Part shown: positions 25,931 to 36,020 of the stretch, piece by piece
How the letters are laid out: each line of letters begins with the position of its first letter
Position numbering within the stretch: the first letter of the stretch is position 1
NCBI GenBank assembly: GCA_026686845.1
Contig: JAIVEN010000010.1
Coordinates: forward strand, 35,128,001-35,192,000
Reading direction: 5' to 3'
Length of the DNA: 64,000 nt
Source of the DNA: Adenanthera pavonina
Taxonomy: Eukaryota > Streptophyta > Magnoliopsida > Fabales > Fabaceae
Notes under the pieces: generated by a model
The model's database searches: none
What the model was told of the DNA's origin: nothing
What the model saw: only the letters and a program-made list of their open reading frames with translations
Made by a program: the position numbers and the translations under genes

Positions 25931-26704
25931 AACATAGGCCCGTTTGGATGGAGGAGAGGTTGGTAATGGAATGGAATGGATTAGAATAAAATGATAATCA
26001 CCATAAGTTTGTTTAGTATGATATAAAGAATGATGGGATGATATTTATTTTTTATTAAAAAATAATTTTAAATAGGGGTAAAATTACTATTTTTCCCCTG
26101 TCCTTGAAATATTTCCCCTCTCTCCCCAAGTAGTCCTCTTCCCCAGCTAGACAATCACCGCAGACCAACACATCAATGCCCAAAAAGAAAAACATTGAAG
26201 GAGATTGAGCAAATTTGATTGGAATGATGGGAGGTTAAGCGAATCTAGATCAATGCTTCTGAAAAATGCGAAGATGATGAAGATGAAGATGAAGAAAGAA
26301 GCAGAGATGGAGATGATGGTGTTAGTGAAGATGATGAAGAAAGGCACCTAGATTGACAAAGCCATGCATATCGTTGAAGGAGGAAGATGAAGAAAGAAGC
26401 AAAGATGGAGAAGGTGCTGTCGGTGCCAATGCTGACTGTGACATTCGGGTACTGATGAGGGCGGAGAGTAATTGCCGGTGTAAAAAATGGGGTGTGAGAT
26501 AAAAAGTGATAAGGCACAGACAAGGAGCGGCTTCAGGCGGGCTTCTAAGTAAGAGGCGCATATGAATAAATCTAATGCATACCGGAATGAGAGGGATCCA
26601 GAGACTATATAGGTATGGGACTATACGGTTAAGGATAACTTAATGGAATTGATAAGTACTACCTATACAAATAAGATGCATTTACCTTTTCGATAGTCTA
26701 TCCC

Positions 26705-26769
26705 TTAAGAACTCTTCAGTTAAGCGTGCTTGACTTCGAGTAATTCTGGGATGAGTGACCTTCTGGGAA
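26705..26769 (+). other. 5S-rRNA-like segment in Cassandra LTR 1
   Basis: TTAAGAACTCTTCAGTTAAG, then CGTGCTTG, GAGTAATTCTGGGATGAGTG and ACCTTCTGGGAA follow the order of the plant 5S rRNA 3' half (AGAACTCCGCAGTTAAGCGT, GAGTAGTACTAGGATGGGTG, ACCTCCTGGGAA). This includes the region of the internal RNA polymerase III promoter. Equivalent segments lie at 27170-27234 and 27664-27727. It is a retrotransposon domain, not a 5S gene: the 5' part of 5S rRNA is missing. Confidence 0.85.
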
Positions 26770-26864
26770 AGAGGTGTGTGAGTTAGGACAAAGCAAACTG
26801 AAAAGATTTGTATTGGTTTGTGGGGACAATTGTCAATCCCAAAGAAGCGGCCGAATGTTATAGT

Positions 26865-26876
26865 TGGTATCAGAAC
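26865..26876 (+). other. Primer-binding site, initiator tRNA-Met type
   Basis: TGGTATCAGAAC directly after the first Cassandra LTR matches the canonical TGGTATCAGAGC except for one base. The second interior has a more decayed version at about 27327-27338. Confidence 0.8.
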
Positions 26877-28129
26877 CCAGTCTCTCTCAGTACAGTATGG
26901 TTCAAGGACAAATCACGCAGAAGGTGGCGAGGAGTGATCGTCGGTGTAAGAAAGGAGGTGTGAGATAAAAAGTGATGAGGTACGGATAAGGAGCAGCTCC
27001 TAGCAGCCTTCTAAGTGGGAGGCGCATATGAATGAATCGAAAGCATGTCGGAACGATAGGGATCCAGAGACTGTATAAGTATGGGACTATACGGTTAATG
27101 ATAATTTAAAGGAATTGATAGGTATTATCTATACCAATAAGGTGCATTTACCTTTTCGGTAGCTATCCCTTAAGAACTCCTCAGTTAATCGTGCTTGACT
27201 TAGAGTAATTCTGGGATGGGTGACCTCCTGGGAAAGAGGTGTGTGAGTTAGGATAAAGCACACCGAAAAGATTTGTGATTTGTGGGGACAGTTGTCAATC
27301 TCAAAGAAGCGGCTAGATGTTATAGTTGGTATTAGAGTCTAGCCTCTCTCAGTACACTATGGTTCGAGGACGAATCACACGGAAGTCGGTGGGCATGTGA
27401 TATCTGGGCGCTGATGAGAGCGAGGAGTGATCGCCAGTGCAAGAAAGGGAGTGTGAGATAAAAAATGATAAGGCACGAATAAGGAGCAGCTCCTAGCAGA
27501 TTTCTAAGTGGAAGGAGCATATGAATGAATCGAATGCATATCGGAACGAGAGGGATCTAGAGACTGTATAGGTATGAGACTATACGGTTAAAGATAGCTT
27601 AAAGGAATTAATAGGCACTACCTATACCAATAAGGTGCACTTACCTTTTCGGTAGCCTATCCTTTAAAAACACTTTAGTCAAGCATGCTTGACTTGTAGT
27701 AATTCTGGGATGGGTGACCTCTTGCAGGTGTGTGAATAAAGATAAAGCACACTGAAAGGGTTTGTGTTGGTTTGTGGGGACAGTTGTCGTTCCCAAAAAA
27801 GTGGCCAAACATTACACCGACCTCTTCTTCAATGGTGATTCTGCCATTGGTGTCAATAGGTGCTAGTTAGACAAAAGTGGCAGGGCACTGGAGGTGGAAG
27901 GGAGATGGGTTGAAGATGGGAAGAGAAAGAGATAGGTTCAATGATGGGTATTTTTGGGAATGACACTCAGGAATCATCATTCTATCAATTTTGTGAAGGA
28001 ATGCGAATGCCTGTAAATGCGGTAATGAGGATTGCTCAGGAATAATGAAGCTTGCAACCAAATTGCCTAGGGATCCGTACAGTATTCCATCGCTACCCCC
28101 AAAAAAGCTTGCAACCAAATGGAGCCATA

Positions 28130-29068
28130 ATATTTAAAGAACTTAAAAAATTGAAACAGCAATTTTTTGGTACAATTATTTGATATCCGATCGACATTAT
28201 CATTTGTTGGATCAAATAGGATAGTTCTTCGAATATAATTCTTTTATTTAAAAAATTCAAATCAATAACCTTATTTATAGATGAGTATCAAATTTCTTCA
28301 ACTCGCCCCCACCACTTTTTTTTTTTTTAACTTTTTATACCAACCAAATTTAAGCAAAGGAAAGTGGCTGTCATGTTCAGAAAATGGCGGTCAATCCTAA
28401 AGAAGCAAACTATAAATTAAAAAGATTTGAGAACACTATTAACATTTTATATACGATAATTAGATTACTTATATTTGCTTATTTTATAACTCATAAATAT
28501 GACTAATTCCTTCTAACGTTATTGGACTTTGATGATTTCTATTTTCTTTCATATTGTGTTGCTTTTTTCCTTAAAAAATAAATATAGAATGTATGAAGCC
28601 AATTATTTTAATTTTGTGAACCCCAAGCGTTATGGACTTCAGCACTTAAATGAATCTCATACAATTAATTTTTGATTATTTCTCTTCAAAATTGTTGTTT
28701 TTTAAAAAAATAAAGATAAGTGAGAAGACATGTTTTTGGAATGATACATAATAGTGACCCAAAATATGAATGAGATCATAAAACACTAAACCTCAACTAT
28801 CTTCACAGAACTTGCTCATCAATCAAAGATAGATTGGAGAACCACACAATATTGGGAGAATGATCCAATGAACCAAGAGATGAGTGCACTATACAAAATG
28901 CCAAATGGTCAACACTTTGGCTCCGAATTAGTGGGCAAATAAATCCCCGCTAATGAGCTTGGTTAATGGCATATCTTACTAATGGAAAAAACAAAAACTT
29001 TGAACTTAATGTTGCCCTAAAAAGTCAAAGCTGGAATGTATGTATTTTTTCTAAAAGCTCGAATATAT
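28130..29068. repeat. Duplicated intergenic segment, paralog of 43215-43665
   Basis: From about 28560 the sequence aligns with 43215-43665. Shared phrases include AAATGAATCTCATA, GAGAAGACATGTTTT, AATGATAC followed by GACCCAA, and AATTAGTGGGCAAATAAAT. The block continues on the far side of the 11.6-kb LTR element at 40656. No gene. Confidence 0.7.
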
Positions 29069-29705
29069 TATCAATGTTAGAAAATTTTATTTGGGGACTC
29101 ATATTAATTATTTTGTATTTTCAAAAAACGGATTCATAATGGTCCATTAAGATGTTAAGACCCAAAGTTATTTTAATGATCATAAAGTTAATGGGCTAGA
29201 CACACATAATTTTAAAGGGGAATTACATATAAGGACCAATAGAGTAAATTAATTACAAAGAAGAACTTTGCTGAAAAAATATGTTAAAATCTAGAATATT
29301 AAGTAGTAAAATTGAGACAATGAATAGTAATATATTCTATTTTATAATTAATTTATTATCTTAGTCTCAAAATATAATTTTTCCTAATTTTAATTTATAA
29401 GTCTAGTTAACAGCATAAGTGTGGGCCATTATATTTTACTAAAATCTATAATAGGTGGATCCAGTAAAACTATTATTTTAATAAGACTAGGTCTCCTCTC
29501 TAACCTTAATTCAGTAAGCTTCCTCATTAAAAGCTGCTAAAGTTCTAGAGTTATGGAGAGGAAGACTTGACTAGGCTCATATCATCAAATTGCTAGTTTC
29601 AAGTGCGTTTCCGGTTAAATTCTTTTATTCCTAAGAATTGGCATGGAATTTGTCTTTTTAATTTTGGATAAATCTTTATTGATCTATATCTATAAAATTA
29701 ACAAG

Positions 29706-29718
29706 TGGCATATGAGCC
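29706..29718 (+). other. Degenerate tRNA-Met primer-binding site
   Basis: TGGCATATGAGCC lies two bases after the 5' LTR and matches TGGTATCAGAGCC at 10 of 13 positions. Position and sequence support minus-strand priming by initiator tRNA-Met. Confidence 0.65.
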
Positions 29719-30839
29719 AACTATATCTGGAATGATTTATAATGTTGAGTGGAAATTATTATAGTAATTTTGTTTTGATTATATGGCTTTACTAGTTTCA
29801 GTTTCAGGCTTTGGGGATTTTACTGTAGTTGAATGATGTTAATAGTGGCAATCTATATTTGTTTTTGGTTTCATGAATCATGTATAGTTGTGAACAAGTA
29901 TTTTCTGGAATGATTATTTGATTCTTGAGTATGTATTGAAACTCCCATTTTATTAATTACGCTTCCACCATACATGAAATTTCAGTCTATTAGATCTGCC
30001 TTTGTGTGGCCTTCTTGACATATTAAGGTTATATTGTGTGGAATACATGGTGGAACACTTTTATTTTCTCTTTGGGTGGCGAACAAACTCCTCAAAAAAA
30101 CAAAAGATTGCTGCTGCCTCAGATCTAGGCTTAGCGGCCGTTGCACGAGCGGTGGCTAGTCGACCAACGGCAGTTGAATGCTCACCAGCGAAGGTTGCAC
30201 GACTTTCTCCCTTCTTGTTCATGGCTGTTGCAAGGTATAGGCTGGGTGGCAAGTTTTGTAAATTTGAAGAAAGTTGTAGTTTTTTTTTAAGGAAAGAAAA
30301 AGGGCGGAAACGGTTTCGGCACCCACCACGTAACTTGCGGCAATCCAGGCTTAATATTTGAGGGATGACATCATTATGACGTCATCATAAGTTTTCTTTG
30401 ATTATATTACACTTTTGTAACCCTTATTTTATGAAATTACGTTTGATCTAATCTTTTTAAAACTTAAGTTTGATCCCCATATCATTTTTGAAATTTCGTT
30501 TTGAGCTCATTAGTTTTCCAAAATTTCAATTAATTTGAGCCTTATATTTTTCTAATATTTTTATATGGCCCTCATTAGCTTGTATGTTTTCATTTTGGTA
30601 CGTGGGTCTTAATATGTTTCATTTTTCAGCTCATAAAGTTCCCAAATTTTTTGTCTGGTTCATGTATTTATGCAATTTTGTTTTCTTTAACTAGTAGTGT
30701 TCTATGTCAGTATAGATCATTTAAAAAATATATATTGAGGACTAAATCTTCAAGTCATATGGGCTAGTTTCAATTTTTCTATTCTTTGTTTTCCTAGCAA
30801 TTTGAGAATTATTTGATCTTGGACACTTAAAATCTTCAT

Positions 30840-31542
30840 ACAAAGGTATTTTTAAGTTTGGTTGGTGTTTATAGTTAGAGTGGGATTAAAGTGGCCTGTA
30901 GGAGTTGGAATCTAATTAATTGGAGATTGAAGGAAGAAATTATGCACATAAGAAGTTCATCTGAGGCATCAGTAATTTGCCGATGCCTTTTCAGTTTAGG
31001 GGGCCACAGTGCAAGTATCCAAGCCACGGTACCACCTTATTCTATCTTATTTTTGTTTTCACACAGAAAGCTTCCATGTCACAGTAGCACTGTAGCTAGC
31101 CGTGGGACCGTCCTTTGTTTCTATCACAATGGTGTTATTTTGTCTCCTTTTTAGTGTGTTTTTGGGTCTTTGGTCATAAGGTATTACAAGAATCCGAAGC
31201 CCTAGCAAATCTCTCACACTTCTTCTTCAATTTCTTTCTGTTTCGTCAACTAAAATGCGTTCACATTTATCAAAGTTCGTAGATTGGCGCCATGGCGCAT
31301 GATAAGTTTGCTGTGATGTGAACCCTTACTACTTGAAAAAAAAAAATTTGAAATCCTCTTATCTCTTGCTGCGGCGACCCTGCTCTTCACCACGGCACCA
31401 CATGCTTAGGCCTCTATTTGTTTAACTTGGTCTAATTTAGTTCTTCCTCTAGTCCTAATTCCTCCGACGCTACACCAAACAACAATGATATTCATTATTA
31501 GCTCAAGGCTATGTCGAAGATAATACTTCGAGGGTTGTTACA
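30840..31542. mobile_element. Two oppositely oriented LTR fragments of the long-LTR family
   Basis: 30840-31188 matches, in plus orientation, the last part of the long LTR (GTGTTTATAGTTAGAGTGGG, GGCCTGTAGGAGTTGGAATC) and ends GGTATTACA. 31190-31542 matches the first part of the same LTR in minus orientation (GATTGGCGCCATGGCG; outer end GGGTTGTTACA, the reverse complement of TGTAACAACCC). The head-to-tail inversion means this is a rearranged or doubly inserted remnant. The frame at 30891-31154 lies within it and is spurious. Confidence 0.6.
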
Positions 31543-32779
31543 ATTTGAGTTGGCCCAAATGGTTGTTTAAAATTTATTTGCCTATTTTTTTATGGGAAAA
31601 TTGAACCTCATTCATATTTTGTAAACAAATCTATTGGGGTCATTTAAATTAAGAAGAATGAATTTGGAAAATTTTAATACATTAGAAATTTTACAATAAT
31701 ATTTCGGTGCTATTTATTCATTTGTTTCCAAATTGATTGGAGATTTAATTTCAATTAAGTATAACATGTTAGTTTTGTAAAATTATTTTGAAGTTTAATT
31801 TTGTCCAAAATAACAAAGAGATATGTTATGTAGGTTTTGGCAAATTGATAAAAGGTGGGAGGATTATGTTATAATCCTCTAATCACATATAGTTGAGTTG
31901 ATTGATTAGTTAAATGAATTCTCATTAGGATGAAACCATTGTGGAGGCAATGTTATTGTTTATCTGTACAGAACGACCAAGTAGCCTAGGATTTATGTAG
32001 ATAAAAATTATTTGACATCCTAATGAATATAGTTGTGTCCATAAGACTTTGTTGTTGGAAGTATATCTATTAGTTATTATTATTGCTATTTTATATGTAA
32101 AACTTCAGTACTAATGCACATTTCTATAGAAAGGATTTCAATAATTTTTTGTGTCTTTGCAACCTTCTAGTAGTTGTGATGTTGTGTCTTGACAATAAGG
32201 ACATAATATGTTGTTGCTTACTTTATGTAAGGTTTATGCACTAGAAAATAGCATTCCATATTTAGTTTAATTATTTAGCATATTATGTCCTATGGAATTA
32301 ATTGACATAAGATGTCACCAAAGTATCCTTTCTTGCGAAAACCTTTTGAGGGAAGATTTGTGTGTGTGTGTATAATATCATGCAGATATCTTAACCAACC
32401 CAAACGAAGGTTGATATCTGGCTGAATTATATTGCACCTATAATGATAAATACTTTCTCAAGTTTATAGTAATAGAGTTAATATTTATTCATAATGGAAA
32501 TTGTTGTTCACATTTTAATTGCAACTATGGATTAAATTTCCTAGTTTGGGAATTTTGTTTTACATACTTGATAATGCTTATCACCGAAGTGGTTTCATTT
32601 ATCAAGGTTTGTAAAAACGTTTAGTTCCCTTGTTGATAGGAAAATGAGGAAAGTTTATTGTTGTCTGGGAATATTGTTTTGTAAATTGTTGTGGGTGTTC
32701 ATTACCAAAGTAATAGCCGATCAAAATTTACAAAACCGTTTACTTCCCTTATTGATGGAATTGTTTGAATTTTCACATG

Positions 32780-33210
32780 TAATCACCTACCCAAAGGGGG
32801 TAATCATGTGTATTAATTTTAGGAATTGCATGAAGTATGAGGATGGGGCATGTGGTTGAGAAGGCTCATTCGCCCAAAAGGGATGGTTCTTTCAAAATCA
32901 TGTGATATATAATTTGATTAATTTATTTGCTCAAAGGGGATAAGTTTTTCAAATTAATTTGGTTGGCTTCATATATGAATAACCAAATGCATGTCATGTT
33001 CTCTGCCCAAAGGGGAGTCTATGATGATGCAACTGGTGTCCCAAAAGATAGCTTATTTGGCATTTCATTTTATTCGGGCTATCTTTGAAATCACCTTATA
33101 TACTGACAATGTTGCATTTTATGAAATCGGTTTCTTTTGTTGTGAACAACAAGACCTTACTATAGAGGCCTTGACTGGTTCTAATTACAAAGGGGAAGGA
33201 AGATATATAA
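32780..33210 (+). repeat. Iterated CCCAAAGGGG motif in retrotransposon interior
   Basis: The near-palindromic phrase CCCAAAGGGG or close variants occurs at about 32790, 32873, 32931, 33006 and 33187, mostly 60-80 bases apart. Weaker versions continue to about 33430. It is embedded in open but non-homologous frames (32644-32859, 32991-33254). Regular spacing in a non-coding interior suggests a structural or packaging-related RNA feature, but this is inference. Confidence 0.55.
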
Positions 33211-36008
33211 TTTTTTCTTTTTGGGATAGTAGATATATATTTGGCACTACATGATAACCCCTTTTTTGCATCTTCTTTTAGAAGAAATTTTTATATTTAT
33301 TTCTTGGCTTGATAAAGCTGAATATTTGAAATAAAAGAGTTGGTATTTTGTGCTTGTCTCCTAAAGAGGAATACTTATTCCTCAATAACAAAAATATATG
33401 ACCAAGAGATCTTTCATTAAAGAGAAATCCTTTTGTGCTGTAAGCATTTAGGTCACATTTCTAGTAAAAGCATTGAAATATTAAAAAAGAATAATATTTT
33501 ACAATCAGGGACATAGTCATGACACATTGGTATATAATATCTGGATACAGAATCAATGTTGGCTTATTCCCCAACCAAAGGACTAAGACCCATCAAGTTT
33601 AAGAAATATGTTGATAATATGGATATTTTTGGGGTCTTTAGATCTTTTGAATTGGTGGGAGTTTGGTGCATCTTTCTTTTGACAATATGGCTTTATTTTG
33701 AACATTGTATTTCCATTATGCCGAGTTACATTATTGTGCCATTGATAAAGTAAACTCCTTGATTCCAAGCTTCCTTTCTCAAATTAATATTTTTTTATAG
33801 ATGTTTGATGAAATAATGTTTGTAAGAAGTTCCTATTTTTAAATGGTGATTCCTTTTTATTTAAGCATCATGTCAAATGTTTTTATTTATTTAAGGTACT
33901 GGAAGAAGTTCTTTGCATTTATCTTGTCTTCATAATGTAAGCATGATAATAGGCATGTGTCTATATTGATTTAGGTAGTGGATTAATAATTGCTTGGGGT
34001 GAAGTTTTGTCCATTTTATGGGCCTAAATATTTGGTATTTGAATGATTCAGTATGAGTTTAATTTCAAATTGAGACTGACTTGTGCTAATTTAATTTTTA
34101 TGGTGATGTCATATCACATGCATCATTTAATGATATATTGTCATTTGTTTTTGATTCACAATATAGGCATGTGCCTTAACTCATGTTGTGATATTTTGGA
34201 TCCTAATTGTGTTATATGATCTAGTTCTCTTCTTCTAAACTTTGAATTTGATGGGTGCATATATTAATTTTCTTTTAAACCTTTAATGGACTTTATGACC
34301 ATGATTTAACATGCCAAAACCATTTTGTGACTACTGTACATAAATATATTGTTTGGATCTTGAAAAATGGTCTAACGTCCATAAGTTCCCACAGAAAGAC
34401 TTTAGTTTGGTTGCTACTAGTGTATGATCTAGTTTAAGCACATAAAGTTGAATATAAGCAAATTACACCATCGTTTAAGCTTGCTTTATTGATGATCATC
34501 ATCTTATTAAATATTTGTGCGGGAACATATTGACACTTTGTGTGGCTAAAGGTTGAGTTTTTACTTGAGCAAAGAATGAATACAACATGCGTCTTAAGAG
34601 ATAACAACCATATTAAGATGACCATTGTATTTGATATAGCATATATCGATGTGAATGGAGTTCTAATCTCGAGATAAAGTTATTTGAAACATACATGCTT
34701 ATTTAAGTTGAGTGATTTCTCAAACTACAGTTTTGCATAAGACATATTGAGAAATTAGAAGACCGATAAGAAATAATACGTAAATATAATATGTATGATG
34801 TAACACTCTAATGCTTAAGACTATAAAACAACAGAAGGAGACATCATAATTTGGTAAGGAATAAAACATGACTGAAAAATAACCAAAAAGGAACACCAAC
34901 TATGAGGGGACAAGAGGGGAGACTCAGAAAAAAGGGTCAAACATGAACCAAGGACTTCAAACTGCAACTAGGTGACATGAAAAATGAAGGAGAAAAATTT
35001 CCCAAAGCAAATTCTTTGTCTCTTAAGTTGGCAACTCATTCCATAACTCGATAATGAATTCATTCAACAATTCTACGATCTCCACATAGCATTCCATTGC
35101 TCCAGTACCCTTTACCAAGGAAACTACCCTAGCCAAATTCACCCCTATAATGCCCAACTGCCACAACATAGCTCCGAACTCTTACTCAGCTCTCAACTCT
35201 TACTCAACTGCCATTTACAACTTATCATAAGATGATTAAGCGAAATCCATTCCAGTCTATTAGGACACTTAACCAAACCACGAAACTTGGCAACAACTCA
35301 TCTTCCACTAACTCTTTACTCTAAGAGAGTAAATTCAAACACTGGGTTTGCACCTCTCTCAACTTTATTAGACCTCTCTTTTCAACTTCAAGTATCCAAC
35401 TTCCACCTGGCCAAACTACAAGCGTGACAACACTCTAAATAACAACCATTGCCTCTTCACCATCTTCCTTGACGGTATTCAAGTCACCGTTAGGTCACTG
35501 CCAAGACCTCTGTCGTCCAGTGCTATCTTGGATCCATAAGATATATCCTTTTCTTTGAACACATGTTCCCGCTAAATAATCCATTCCTTGTAGTCACTAG
35601 GTCTAACCTTGAGTTCAAAAACAAGTGGTTTGAATCTTCCTCATAGTCCTTCTATTTCTTTGAATCCCTCCAATATTCCATTTTTTAAAGCTCATTTCCA
35701 ACTTCCCATAATTAAGGTTAATCTTCTTCAATTAGATTAATAGCTTAAGCATCTAACAGGGTGTACCTTCAACCATATACTCGGTCATCAAAACTTGAGA
35801 CTTTCATATTTAATTCCCGTCAAAAGGTCACCATTTTACCATTGACCTACCCTGGGGAACCATATCACACCAAATTAGTAACAACACACTACATTTATAG
35901 AGTCCTAGTCTAGCACAGGATATGGGATATAAGAGTACATATGTATTAGTAAAGTGCTAAATATAGCTACATGCATGTATGAACACAAACACAATAACTT
36001 GAACAATT

Positions 36009-36020
36009 GCTCTGATATCA
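36009..36020 (-). other. Primer-binding site of the nested long-LTR element
   Basis: The minus-strand sequence TGATATCAGAGC differs from the canonical initiator tRNA-Met site TGGTATCAGAGC at one position and lies three bases from the LTR end. Confidence 0.75.

Larger units (their letters stand above)
26437..27816 (+). mobile_element. Cassandra-type TRIM retrotransposon, tandem form (three LTRs, two interiors)
   Basis: Three LTR copies (26437-26862, 26928-27324, 27396-27816) alternate with two very short interiors (26863-26927 and 27325-27395). Each complete LTR begins TGTGA and ends TTATA or TTACA. Each carries a segment resembling the 3' half of plant 5S rRNA. After LTR 1 and LTR 2 comes a primer-binding site like initiator tRNA-Met (TTGGTATCAGAACCC, then TTGGTATTAGAG). 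The second LTR lacks its first 25-30 bases. Flanks are CTGAC (26432-26436) and CCGAC (27817-27821), consistent with a 5-bp target duplication with one change. No coding capacity, as expected for TRIMs, which depend on other elements for movement. Confidence 0.88.
25937..28126. mobile_element. TIR element hosting a Cassandra insertion
   Basis: The left terminus GGCCCGTTTGGATG and the reverse-complemented right terminus GGCTCCATTTGGTTG are imperfect inverted repeats, flanked by ATA on both sides (25934-25936 and 28127-28129). Ends of this type with 3-bp duplications fit a PIF/Harbinger-like non-autonomous element. The outer parts are purine-rich GATGAAGATGAAG sequence with no transposase. Spurious frames at 26147-26561 and 27867-28118 come from that repeat. 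Once the 1.38-kb nested Cassandra unit is removed, the element is about 0.8 kb. Confidence 0.6.

Noticed and set aside
26705..27727. 5S rRNA gene copies
   Set aside because: Only the 3' part of 5S rRNA is present, diverged, and always inside an LTR followed by a Met-tRNA primer site.
30002..30361. 119-codon frame with an alanine-rich stretch
   Set aside because: Lies in the retrotransposon interior just after the 5' LTR. It has no gag-like motif and an antisense frame of equal quality; probably chance.
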